This document shows positions 1 through 11,000 of a DNA stretch of 64,000 nucleotides, one piece after another. Each line of letters opens with the position of its first letter. The stretch's first letter is position 1. The stretch comes from DASQPA01 sp963756455. GTDB taxonomy: Bacteria; Acidobacteriota; Thermoanaerobaculia; Multivoradales; UBA5704. The stretch lies in assembly GCA_963756455.1 (NCBI GenBank), contig CAVWNC010000003.1, positions 2,480,001-2,544,000 of the forward strand. The letters are read 5' to 3'. A program made the position numbers and the translations under genes. Under the pieces are notes generated by a model. It ran no database searches. It was not told the DNA's origin and saw only the letters and a program-made list of their open reading frames with translations.

Positions 1-2436
1 CGCATCGACCAGTTCGGCGTCACCGAGCCGGTCATCCAGGAGGCGTCGGGCAACCGCATCGTCGTCGAGCTCCCCGGCGTCGACGATCCCGAGCGCGTCC
101 GCCGGCTGATCAAGAACACGGCGTTTCTCGAATTCCGCCTCACCCGGATGCCCAAGGCCGGGAGCCCGGCCCTCCCCACTCGCCAGGCGGTGATCGACGC
201 CCTGGGCGGCCAGGTGCCTCCCGACGTCGAGATCCTGGACGGCGACGTCCGCGACAGCAACCGGAACATCACCGGCAAGCAGTTCTGGGCGGTCGAGAAG
301 AAGCGGGTGATGACCGGCCGTGAGCTCAAGGACGCGCGGCCGAGCCAGGGGCAGTTCCAGGAGCCGGTCGTCGCCTTCAGCATGACCCCCGCGGGCTCGG
401 AGATCTTCGGCGCCGCGACCGCCGCCAACGTCGGCACCGGTCTCGCCATCGTCTTGGACGGCCGCGTCGTCACGGCGCCGGTCATCAAGTCGAAGATCAG
501 CGACTCCGGGGTGATCGAGGGCCACTTCTCGGCCGAGGAGGTGCAGGATCTGTCGACGGCGCTCCGTTCGGGCGCCCTCCCGGCCGGCCTCACCTACCTG
601 GAGGAGCGGACGGTCGGGCCGACGCTCGGTCGCGACTCGATCCGGCAGGGCCTGCTCGCCGGCATCGTCGGCACCTCGCTCGTCATCCTGACGATGCTCC
701 TCGTCTACCATCTCTCCGGGGTCAACGCCGTCCTCGCGCTGCTCTTAAACATCCTCATCGTCTTCGGCGGCATGGGGGCGTTTCACTCGACCCTCACCCT
801 CCCCGGCATCGCCGGCATCATCCTGACGATCGGCATGGCGGTCGACGCCAACGTCCTCGTCTTCGAGCGCATAAGAGAAGAGATGCGAGCCGGGCGAACG
901 TTGCGATCGGCGATCGACCTGGGGTTCGATCGCGCCTTCGGCTCGATCATCGACACCCACGTGACGACGATCGTCTCGGCGCTCTTCCTCTTCCAGTTCG
1001 GCACCGGCCCCATCAAGGGCTTCGCCGTCACCCTGACGATCGGTCTTTTGGCCTCGCTCTTCACCGCCGTCTTCGTCAGCCGCTTCATCTTCGACTTCTG
1101 GCTGTCGCGCCGCTGGGTGCACAACCTGACGATGACCCGGCTCTTCCAGGACACCAACTTCGACTTCATGCGCTGGCGGAAGTTCTGGATCGTCGCCTCG
1201 GCGCTCCTGGTCGCGGGCGGCATCCTCGCCGTCCTCGGCCTGGAAGGCAAGCATCTCAACATCGGCATCGACTTCGCCGGTGGCACCCAGATGGAGGTGC
1301 GCTTCAAGCAGAAGCCGCAGATCGACAACCTGCGCCGCACCTTGGAGAGCCAGGGGGTCACCAACGCCGAGATCACCAGCGTCGGCGGCAAGGACTCCAA
1401 TCAGGTTCTGATCAAGACGGCGGTCTCCAAAAACGAGGCGGGAAGCCGGGAGCGCATCCTCGGCGCCTTCGACAAGACCTTCAACCCGGGAACTGCCGGC
1501 AAGGTCGACTTGAACCGGGTGGGGACGGAGCAGGTGTCGCAGCTCCTCCTCCGGACGGACCCCGACCACGTGCAGGCACAGGGGCCGGACAAGGAGATCG
1601 CGCACTACACGGCGGTCGCGGGCGCCATCCTCGAGGAGCGCAAGAAGGACGGCCTCTTCGCCTCCTGGGACAAGCTCGGGACGCTCCGGGGGGTGACTCC
1701 GGCGGATCTCGACACCCTGAAGGCGCAGACGGTCTTGGGCGACTTCGCGGTCCTCGGGGTCGACAACGTCGGTCCCCAGGTCGGCAAGGAGCTGAAGCGC
1801 CAGGGTCTCCTCGCGGTCTTCGCCTCGCTCATCGGGATGCTCCTCTACGTCGGCTTCCGCTTCGAGCTGCGCTTCGGGATCGGCGCCATCATGGCCTGCG
1901 TCCATGACGTCCTCGTGACCCTCGGGCTCTTCACTCTCATGGGCTTCGAGTTCAACCTGACGACGATCGCGGCCTTCCTGACCCTCATCGGTTACTCGAT
2001 GAACGACACCGTCGTCATCTTCGACCGCATGCGGGAAAACATGCGGAAGGAACGCCGCAAGCCGCTCATCCAGATCATGAACGAGTCGATCAACCAGACC
2101 CTGTCGCGGACGGTCATGACCTCGGGGCTCACCATGCTGACGGTGGCCGCCCTCCTGGTCCTGGGCGGCGACGTGCTGCGCGGCTTCGCCTTCGTCATGA
2201 CGGTGGGCATCATCGTCGGCACCTACTCGTCGATCTACGTGGCGAGCCCCTTCGCCCTCCTCTGGGAGCAGTTCTTCGGCAGCCAGGGCCGGATCAGGAA
2301 GGGTGCCCCAATGTCGCCGACATCGACTGCGGGAAAAGACCGGCCGCAGCCGCAGGGCCCCCGACCGCAGACGGCCGCTCCGGCATCGCCGGCGACACCC
2401 AACCGGCCCACCCGGGTGGCCAACCGTCGGCGCTGA
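1..2436 (+). CDS. secDF: Protein translocase SecD/SecF fusion (5' partial)
   Basis: Proton-driven accessory subunit of the Sec translocon that pulls exported proteins across the inner membrane. The frame is open from base 1, so the N-terminus lies outside the window; the first in-window Met (base 148) is not the start. The SecD half shows the periplasmic P1 end and the membrane motif GMAVDANVLVFERIREE (about 835–885). A second RND half begins near 1180 with the SecF signature NIGIDFAGGTQ and ends with GYSMNDTVVIFDRMREN (about 1990–2040). The SecF periplasmic part carries an insert of roughly 60 residues between the two SecF motifs. The C-terminus is a low-complexity Pro/Arg tail. SecD and SecF are fused, as in Bacillus and several other phyla. 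A strong terminator follows. Confidence 0.95.
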   Translation, partial: RIDQFGVTEPVIQEASGNRIVVELPGVDDPERVRRLIKNTAFLEFRLTRMPKAGSPALPTRQAVIDALGGQVPPDVEILDGDVRDSNRNITGKQFWAVEKKRVMTGRELKDARPSQGQFQEPVVAFSMTPAGSEIFGAATAANVGTGLAIVLDGRVVTAPVIKSKISDSGVIEGHFSAEEVQDLSTALRSGALPAGLTYLEERTVGPTLGRDSIRQGLLAGIVGTSLVILTMLLVYHLSGVNAVLALLLNILIVFGGMGAFHSTLTLPGIAGIILTIGMAVDANVLVFERIREEMRAGRTLRSAIDLGFDRAFGSIIDTHVTTIVSALFLFQFGTGPIKGFAVTLTIGLLASLFTAVFVSRFIFDFWLSRRWVHNLTMTRLFQDTNFDFMRWRKFWIVASALLVAGGILAVLGLEGKHLNIGIDFAGGTQMEVRFKQKPQIDNLRRTLESQGVTNAEITSVGGKDSNQVLIKTAVSKNEAGSRERILGAFDKTFNPGTAGKVDLNRVGTEQVSQLLLRTDPDHVQAQGPDKEIAHYTAVAGAILEERKKDGLFASWDKLGTLRGVTPADLDTLKAQTVLGDFAVLGVDNVGPQVGKELKRQGLLAVFASLIGMLLYVGFRFELRFGIGAIMACVHDVLVTLGLFTLMGFEFNLTTIAAFLTLIGYSMNDTVVIFDRMRENMRKERRKPLIQIMNESINQTLSRTVMTSGLTMLTVAALLVLGGDVLRGFAFVMTVGIIVGTYSSIYVASPFALLWEQFFGSQGRIRKGAPMSPTSTAGKDRPQPQGPRPQTAAPASPATPNRPTRVANRRR

Positions 2437-2464
2437 TCGAGAACCTTCCTCCCAGCTTCACCCC

Positions 2465-2501
2465 GACGACGCCCGGCCTCAACCGCCGGGCGTCGTCTTT
2501 T
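2465..2501 (+). terminator. Rho-independent terminator after secDF
   Basis: A 13-bp GC-rich stem (arms 2465–2477 and 2485–2497) with a 7-nt loop is followed by TTTT. It lies 29 bp after the secDF stop and separates it from rel. Confidence 0.85.
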
Positions 2502-2547
2502 AGGAGACGAAGGTAGATTCGTCGGTTCGGGGAACGAAACCCTCCCT

Positions 2548-2553
2548 TATACT
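2548..2553 (+). promoter_or_regulatory. Probable -10 box for rel
   Basis: TATACT stands out in the GC-rich gap between the secDF terminator and rel, 52 bp before the rel start. No convincing -35 box is visible, so this is only a likely sigma-70 type promoter. Confidence 0.35.
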
Positions 2554-2605
2554 TGTTCTCCCCATCGAGCCTATCGTCGTCCTGCCCGGTGGGTCGGTCC
2601 TGCAA

Positions 2606-4828
2606 ATGCCTGCTGCCGTCAAGAGTCTCCAGCCACCGGTGCCTTCGCGGCCCTCCGTCTGCCTGGAGGACATCCTCGGCTGCCTCGCCTCTCACGGAAG
2701 AAAAGTCGACCGCGACTTCCTGACTTCGGTCTACGAGTTCTCGGAGCGCATGCACGAGAACCAGACGCGGCGCTCGGGCGAGCCTTTCCTCACCCATCCG
2801 TTAAACGTCGCCTACATCCTGGCGGATCTGAACTTCGACCAGACCTGCGTCGCCGTCGGCCTCCTCCACGACGTCCTGGAGGACACCCTGACGACCCGGG
2901 AGGTGCTCCATGGGACCTTCGGCTCCGAGATCACCGAGCTGGTCGACGGGGTGACCAAGATCGGCCGGCACGAGTATGTACGGAGGGACGAGGCGCAGGC
3001 CGAGACCTTCCGGAAGATGATCCTCGCCTCGGCCAAAGACATCCGGGTGATCGTCGTCAAGCTCGCCGACCGCCTGCACAACATGCAGACCCTGGAGCAC
3101 ATGCCGGTCGATTCGCGGCGCCGGATCTCGCGCGAGACGCTGGAGATCTACTCGCCGATCGCCCACCGCCTGGGGATGGCGCGGGTCAAGGGGGACCTGG
3201 AGGATCTGGCCTTCTATCACCTCTACCATCACCAGTTCGCCGAGCTCCACTCGAAGGTGTCGGAGAAGATGAAGCTCGGCCAGGAGGCGATGGAGCGCAT
3301 CCGCGACCGCATGGTGCAGGCCCTGGAGTCGGCGGGGATCGAGGCCGAGATCAGCTTCCGGGTGAAGGGCTACTTCTCGATCTACGAGAAGCTCCGCCGC
3401 CAGGGGATCGACATCTCGCAGCTCTACGACTACCTGGCCTTCCGCATCGTCACCGGGAGCATCCGCGACACCTATGCGGCGCTGGGCGTCGTCCATCAGA
3501 GCTGGCGCCCGATCCCGGGTCGGTTCAAGGACTACCTGGCGATGCCCAAGCCCAACCTCTACCAGTCGCTCCACACGACGGTGGTCGGGGAGCGCGGCCA
3601 GCCCTTCGAGGTGCAGATCCGCACCCGCGAGATGGACCTGATCGCCGAAGAGGGGATCGCCGCCCACTGGCGCTACAAGGAGGGGAAGGTCGAGCCGCGC
3701 CCCTCCGACCCCAACATCCTCTGGCTCCGCCAGCTCCTGGAGTGGCAGAAGGAAGTGCAGGACCCGCGCACGTTCCTGACGACGCTCAAGATGGACCTCT
3801 ATCCGGACGAGGTCTACGCCTTCACCCCCAAGGGCGAGGTCATGTCCTTCCCGCGCGGGGCGACGCCGCTCGACTACGCCTACAAGGTCCACACCGACTT
3901 AGGCCACCACTGCGCCGGGGCGCGGGTGAACGGCAAGCTCGTGCCGCTCCGCACACCGCTCTCGAACGGCGACATGGTCGAGGTGCTGACGAGCCCCAAC
4001 CGCAGCCCCAGCCGGGACTGGCTCAACTTCGTCAAGACCCCGCGCGCCAAGTCGAAGATCCGCCAGTGGCTGAACACCCAGCAGAAGCAGCGGGCGATCG
4101 AGATCGGCAGGCGGCTCTTTGAGAAGGAGGCCCGGCGTTACAACCAGAGCCCGAAAAAGCTCCTGGAGAGCGCGGGAATGAAGGAGTATCTGACGACCGA
4201 GGGCATCGCCAAGAGCGAGGATCTTCTCTCGCGGATCGGCTTCGGCAAGGTCGAGGTCAGAAACGTGCTTCTCCGGGTCCTGGGCGAGGCGCAGCTCACC
4301 GATCCGGTCGTCCCCGGCCGCCTGCGCCAGGCGGTGTCTAAAATCCTCCCCTTCAAGGAGGGGCCGATCGCGGTCAAGGGCTACGGCGACCTCCTCTCCT
4401 ACCTCGCCAAGTGCTGCAACCCGCTCCCCGGCGAGGAGATCGTCGGCTACATCACCCGTGGCCGCGGCGTGTCGGTCCACTCGATCGACTGCCCGAACGT
4501 CAAGAACCTCTTCTACAATCCCGAGCGCGAGGTCGAGGTGGCCTGGGCGCGCCAGAAGGACGAGGTCTACCAGGTCTCGCTCCTGGTCGAGACCGCCGAC
4601 ACCCAGGGCATGCTCGCCCGCCTGACCGAGGTGATCGCCAAGCTCGACAGCAACATCAGCCACATCGAGGCGATCACGCGAGAGACCGGCCACGCCACGA
4701 TCAGCGTCGTCTGCGGCCTCCGCGACAGAAAGCACCTGGAGCGCCTGATGCGAAACGTCCGGGCGCTCGCCGGGGTGCTGCGGGTCGATCGCCGGATGAA
4801 CGGCGGCGCGACGGCCGAGGCGCTGTAG
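2606..4828 (+). CDS. rel: Bifunctional (p)ppGpp synthetase/hydrolase (RSH family)
   Basis: Makes and degrades the stringent-response alarmone (p)ppGpp in the cytoplasm. At 740 residues it has the full RSH length. The HD hydrolase domain carries the intact motif LLHDVLEDT (His88-Asp89). The synthetase domain has RFKDYLAMPKPNLYQSLHTT and EVQIRT. A TGS domain starts at DEVYAFTPKGEVMSFPRG (about residue 395), and the C-terminus holds a zinc-finger-like CCNP region and an ACT domain. Both catalytic centres look intact, so the protein should be bifunctional (Rel/SpoT type) rather than synthetase-only RelA. The ATG start precedes MPAAVKSLQPP. The gene stands alone behind its own putative promoter. 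Confidence 0.95.
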   Translation: MPAAVKSLQPPVPSRPSVCLEDILGCLASHGRKVDRDFLTSVYEFSERMHENQTRRSGEPFLTHPLNVAYILADLNFDQTCVAVGLLHDVLEDTLTTREVLHGTFGSEITELVDGVTKIGRHEYVRRDEAQAETFRKMILASAKDIRVIVVKLADRLHNMQTLEHMPVDSRRRISRETLEIYSPIAHRLGMARVKGDLEDLAFYHLYHHQFAELHSKVSEKMKLGQEAMERIRDRMVQALESAGIEAEISFRVKGYFSIYEKLRRQGIDISQLYDYLAFRIVTGSIRDTYAALGVVHQSWRPIPGRFKDYLAMPKPNLYQSLHTTVVGERGQPFEVQIRTREMDLIAEEGIAAHWRYKEGKVEPRPSDPNILWLRQLLEWQKEVQDPRTFLTTLKMDLYPDEVYAFTPKGEVMSFPRGATPLDYAYKVHTDLGHHCAGARVNGKLVPLRTPLSNGDMVEVLTSPNRSPSRDWLNFVKTPRAKSKIRQWLNTQQKQRAIEIGRRLFEKEARRYNQSPKKLLESAGMKEYLTTEGIAKSEDLLSRIGFGKVEVRNVLLRVLGEAQLTDPVVPGRLRQAVSKILPFKEGPIAVKGYGDLLSYLAKCCNPLPGEEIVGYITRGRGVSVHSIDCPNVKNLFYNPEREVEVAWARQKDEVYQVSLLVETADTQGMLARLTEVIAKLDSNISHIEAITRETGHATISVVCGLRDRKHLERLMRNVRALAGVLRVDRRMNGGATAEAL

Positions 4829-4974
4829 GCCGGGCGCTCCCCAGCGCTCTTGGCGTTCCATTGGCGTCCCTCCGGGCGCTTGTGGCGGTGCAGGTTTTCT
4901 AGTAGGCTCCCCATCCTCACGACGACAGCTCAAGTTCTTCTTGCCTTGTAGTTTGCAGGTCCAAAGGGGAAGTG

Positions 4975-5007
4975 CTCCGGTCGATCCCACGGGGAGTCGA
5001 TCCGGAG
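4975..5007 (+). other. Hairpin in the leader of the DUF11 gene
   Basis: CTCCGG (4975–4980) pairs with CCGGAG (5002–5007), with an inner TCGA/TCGA pairing, about 50 bp before the start of the large surface protein. It may form in the mRNA leader. I could not match it to a riboswitch class. Confidence 0.3.
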
Positions 5008-5056
5008 GGTGGTCTTGACGCATGCGGACCCATGCCGGTCCAGAAAGAAGACTCGC

Positions 5057-8000
5057 ATGAAGACGAAGCTCGCGATCGCCGCCGCTCTGCTGGTCACTCT
5101 TCTCGGCGTTTCGAAGGCCGAAGCGCAGGCCAATGCCGCCAACTACGCCTTCACCACCACGGTGACCGGCTCGCTGACCGACATGAGCAGCGGGACGACG
5201 ACGCTCGTCCCCGCCGACCAGGACGACGTCGCGTCGGCCGTGACGCTCCTCGGCTTCGACTTCTACTTCATGGGCGTCCGCCAGGACCGCTTCTCGGTCA
5301 ATTCGAACGGGTCGCTCCGCTTCGGCGCGACGGCGATCAGCACCACCCTCTACGATCCCCTCGCCCAGGCCGGCCAGTCGCTCATCACCGCCTATGGCGC
5401 CGACCAGCGCACCCACGCCGGCGACGGCAAGGTCCACTTCAAGGTCACCGGTGTCGCGCCGAACCGCGTGGCGACGATCGAATGGCTCAACATGCAGGCG
5501 GACTTCAACGCCGGCGGCACCGCGGACCTGACCTACCAGGTGCGCCTGAGCGAGACCACCGGCACGATCCAGTTCGCCTACGGCTCGATGTCGATGAGCG
5601 CCAACGGCGCGGCGGACCCCAACTCGCAGAGCCCGCAATTCGGCTTCTCCTCGAACAATGCCGTGGGCACGGTGGGCTCGATTACCGCCGCCCAGAGCGG
5701 CACGCCGGCCCCCAGCTTCAGCGGCGCCTCGGCGACCCCGGTGAACAACACGTACGTGGCCGGCCCGATCCCCGTCCTCACCTCCGCCGCGGACGGCTCG
5801 CGCCGCACCTTCCTCCTCACGCCCCCGGTGGTCAATCCGCCCGGCGGGCCGCTCACCTTCACCGGCGTCTCGGCGACCGGCATGACGCTCAACTGGACCG
5901 ACTCTTCGAACGAGGTCGGCTACGCCATCTACGTCTCGACCGACAATGTGAATTTCAGCTTCCTGAGCACCGCGGCGCAGAACGCGACGAGCTTCACCGC
6001 CACCGGCCTCTTCGGCGCCACGACCTACTTCTGGCGGGTCTATGCGGTGACCGAGGGCAGCACGGCCTTTATCACCGGCAGCCAGACGACGAGCACGCCG
6101 ACGCCGAACACCTCGCTCGGCTCGGGGCTGTGGAGCGCCCCGGGGACCTGGTCGACCGGGATCGTCCCCACGAGCAACGACGCGGTGACGGTCGCCGCCG
6201 GGACGACGGTGACGATCGACACCGCCGCCGTCGCCTACTCGGTTTCGGTCGCCGGTACCCTCCAGTTCGAGCAGACGACGGCGCGCACCCTTGCGGTCGC
6301 GACCGACGTCACCGTCCAGGGCGGCGGCACGCTGCAGTCGAACCCCGCCGGCACCCAGACCGGCCACAACTTGAGCCTCGGGGGCAACCTGACCAACAAC
6401 GGGACCCTCGACTTCTCGACCAACGCGGACACGGCGGGCGCCATCCTCACCTTCACCGGCGCGACGAACACCACCTTCTCGGGGACCGGCGCCACGACCG
6501 ACATCCGCCAGATCACGGTCAACAAGGGGACGACGCCCGCCGCGATCGTCGAGATCACGACGACCAACTTCACCGTCCGCGGGGTGACGACGGATACCGT
6601 CGTCGGCGGCTGGCTGGTGATGACGAACGGCACGCTCAAGATCTCCGGGACCTTCGCCGGCACGAGCCGGGTTTTCGCCACGGCCGGCTATACGATCCCG
6701 GTGAGCTTCGGTTTCTGGCTCAACAACCCGAACTACACGGTCGCCGGCCAGGCCGGCAGCGCGACCAACAACGGCCTGCTGCGGATTTCGCAGGGCACCT
6801 TCAACGTCGGCACGGCGACCGGCAATGCGATGGGTCTCGCCACGGGCAGCACGGCCATCCTCGAGGGCGGGGCGGTGAACGCCACGGGCCGCTTCGGCGT
6901 CGCCGCGGCCGGCAACGCCATCACCTACACGCAGACCGGGGGCACCCTCACGGTCTGTACGATCGGCAATGCCTCGGCGACCCTCGGCAGCTTCGACCTC
7001 GGCACCTCGATCAATTCGAGTATCACGATGAGCGGAGGTACCATCGTCACCCAACTCCTCGCGACCGCGATCGACTACCGGAACCAGGCCGGCGGGGGGA
7101 TCGCCGGGGTGACCGGCGGCACCCTGCAACTCGGCAACGCCGCCTCCGGCGCGGCGAAGAACTTCAACCTGCGCGGCGTCGTGCCCAACCTGGTGATCAC
7201 CAACACCTCGGCCAACCACACCGGGACGATGTCGACGACGCTCGTCAACTTTAACAACATCGCGCTCAACGTCACGATCAACACCGGGGCCACCTTCAAC
7301 ACGGGGAACACGACCTTCCTCATGTCCGGCCTGACGATGACCAACAACGGCACGTTGACCGCCAATGGCGCCAGCAGCAACTTCATCTGGTTCGACCTCG
7401 GGACGGGATTGCCGCAGACCTACACCGGCACCGGCGTCACCACGGCGCCGATCACCAGCTTGAGCCTGCAGAACTCCGGCGGCCTCACCCTCACCTCGAC
7501 CAACCCGGTGATCACCAATCGGATCAACGTCTTCATCGGCGGCTTCACCAACGCCAACAAGCTCACCCTGGGGACCGGCGGCGCGACGACGGGCGTCGTC
7601 CAGATTGGCAACACGACGACCCCCACGGCGGCGGGAACCTTCGACGCGGCGCCGACCTTCAACCTGGGGACGGGAGGCGAGATCCTCTCGTATCTGCGGA
7701 CGGCCGCCTCCCGTGTCACCGGCCCCGAGGTCAATCCGGCCCGGAGCCTGACCAACTTCACCTACGACGACAACGATCCGACGCACACCCTTGCGATCGG
7801 CGGCGGCGATCTCGCCGTGACCGGCACGACGACCTTGACCACCGGCCGCGTCGTGACCGGCGCCAACACGCTGAGCGTGGGGAGCGCCGGCACGGTGACC
7901 CGCACCAACGGTTACGTCGACGGCAACTTCCGGAAGACCTTCGCGGCGGCCGCCAGCAAGACCTTCGAGGTGGGCACGGCCAACGGCTACACGCCGGTCA

Positions 8001-11000
8001 CCTGGAACGCCACGGCCGGGGCATTCCCGGCCGACGTGACGGTGGCCACGGTGCAGGGGGCAGACCCGAGCTTCCCGGCGGGGACCAACGAAATCAACCG
8101 CTACTGGCGGCTGACGGCGACCGGCATCACCGCCGACCTCACCTTCAGCTACCTCGATCCGGCCGACATCCCGGGCACGGTGACGGAGGCCAACCTCCAC
8201 GTCTTCCGGCACGACCCACCGGCGAGCTTCACCGACCTGGTCGGCACGATCAACACCGCGGCCAACACCGCCACGGTGACCGGGGTCACGTCGTTCTCCG
8301 ACTGGACGCTCGCCGAGGTGGGGTCGGATCTCTCGATCACCAAGACCGACGGGGTGACGACGGCGACTCCCGGCGGCTCGGTGACCTACACGATCACCGC
8401 CTCGAACGCCGGGCCCAGCGCCAACCCCGCGGCGGTGGTCGCCGACACCTTCCCCGCCGCGCTCACCTGCTCGACGACCTGCACCGGCGCGGCCGGCGGC
8501 ACCTGCACCGCCGGCCCGTCGGCCGGCAACATCAACGACACGGTCGACCTCCCGGTCGGCGGCTCGGTGACCTACACCGCGGTCTGCTCGATCAGCCCGA
8601 GCGCGACGGGCTCGCTCTCCAACACGGCGACGGTGTCGGGCGGCGCCCTCGCAGACGGCCTCGCGGCCAATAACTCGGCGACCGACACCGACGGGCTGGG
8701 AGCGAGCGCAGACCTTGCGATCACCAAGACCGACGGGGTGACGACGGCGACGGCGGGCGGCTCGGTGACCTACACGATCACGGCGAGCAACGCGGGACCG
8801 AGCAACGCGGCGGGAGCGACGGTGGCGGACACCTTCCCGGCGTCGCTCACCTGCACCTGGACCTGCGTGGGGGCCGGCGGCGGCACCTGCACGGCTTCGG
8901 GCTCGGGCAACATCAACGGGACGGTCAACCTGCCCGCGGGCGGCAGCGTGACCTACACGGCGAGCTGCACGATTTCGGCGGCGGCGACCGGCACGCTTTC
9001 CAATACGGCGACGGTGACGGCGCCCGGCGGAGTGACCGATCCGACCCCCGGCAACAACTCGGCGACCGACACCGACACGCTGGGAGCGAGCGCGGATTTG
9101 GCGATCACCAAGACCGATGGGGTGACGACGGCGACCCCCGGCGGTTCGGTGACCTACACCATCACGGCGAGCAACGCGGGTCCGAGCAACGCGGCGGGAG
9201 CGACGGTGGCGGATACCTTCCCGGCGTCGCTCACCTGCACCTGGACGTGCGTGGGAGCCGGCGGCGGCACCTGCACGGCTTCGGGCTCGGGCAACATCAA
9301 CGGGACGGTCAACCTGCCTGCGGGCGGCAGCGTGACCTATACGGCGAGCTGCACGATCTCGGCGGCGGCGACCGGCACGCTCAGCAATACCGCGACGGTG
9401 ACGGCGCCTGCCGGTGTGACCGATCCGACTCCGGGCAACAACTCGGCGACCGACAGCGACACGCTGGGGGCGAGCGCGGACTTGAGCGTCACGAAGACGG
9501 ACGGGGTGACGACGGCGACTCCCGGCGGCTCGGTGACCTACACGATCACGGCGAGCAACGCGGGACCGAGCAACGCGACGGGAGCGACGGTGGCGGACAC
9601 CTTCCCGGCGTCGCTCACCTGCACCTGGACCTGCGTGGGAGCCGGCGGCGGCACCTGCACGGCTTCGGGCTCGGGCAATATCAACGGGACGGTGAACCTT
9701 CCTTCGGGCGGCAGCGTGACCTATACGGCGAGCTGCACGATCTCGGCGGCGGCGACCGGCACGCTCTCGAATACCGCGACGGTGACGGCGCCCGCCGGCG
9801 TGACCGATCCGACTCCGGGCAACAACTCGGCGACCGACAGCGACACGCTGGGGGCGAGCGCGGACTTGAGCGTCACGAAGACGGACGGTGTGACGACGGC
9901 GACCCCCGGCGGCTCGGTGACCTACACGATCACGGCGAGCAACGCAGGGCCGAGCAACGCGACGGGTGCGACGGTGGCGGACACCTTCCCGGCGTCGCTC
10001 ACCTGCACCTGGACCTGCGTGGGAGCCGGCGGCGGCACCTGCACGGCTTCGGGCTCGGGCAATATCAACGGGACGGTGAACCTGCCTGCGGGCGGCAGCG
10101 TGACCTACACGGCGAGCTGCACGATCTCGGCGGCGGCGACCGGCACGCTCTCGAATACCGCGACGGTGACGGCGCCCGCCGGCGTGACCGATCCGACTCC
10201 GGGCAACAACTCGGCGACCGACAGCGACACGCTGGGGGCGAGCGCGGACCTTTTGATCACGAAGACGGATGGGGTGACGACGGCGACCCCCGGCGGCTCG
10301 GTGACCTACACGATCACGGCGAGCAACGCCGGTCCGAGCAATGCGACGGGCGCGACGGTGGCGGACACCTTCCCGGCGTCTCTCACCTGTACCTGGACGT
10401 GCGTGGGGGCCGGCGGCGGCACCTGCACGGCATCGGGCTCGGGCAACATCAACGGCAGCGTCAACCTGCCTTCGGGCGGCAGCGTGACGTACACGGCGAG
10501 CTGCACGATCTCGGCGGCGGCGACCGGCACGCTTTCGAATACTGCGACGGTGACGGCGCCCGCCGGCGTGAGCGATCCAACGCCCGGCAACAACTCCGCG
10601 ACCGACACCGACACGCTGGGGGCGAGCGCGGACCTTTCGATCACGAAGACGGACGGGGTGACGACGGCGACGGCGGGCGGCTCGGTGACCTACACGATCA
10701 CGGCGAGCAACGCGGGTCCGAGCAACGCGACGGGTGCGACGGTGGCGGACACGTTCCCGGCGTCCCTCACATGCACCTGGACGTGCGTGGGAGCTGGTGG
10801 CGGCACCTGCACGGCTTCGGGCTCGGGCAACATCAACGGCAGCGTCAACCTGCCTGCGGGCGGCAGCGTGACCTACACGGCGAGCTGCACGATCTCGGCT
10901 TCGGCGACCGGCACGCTTTCGAATACTGCGACGGTGACGGCGCCCGCCGGCGTCGCCGATCCCAACCCCGGCAACAACTCGGCGACCGACACCGACACCC

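Noticed and set aside
4860..5056. Cyclic-di-GMP or other riboswitch before the DUF11 gene
   Set aside because: A hairpin exists but the conserved GEMM or other aptamer core is absent.
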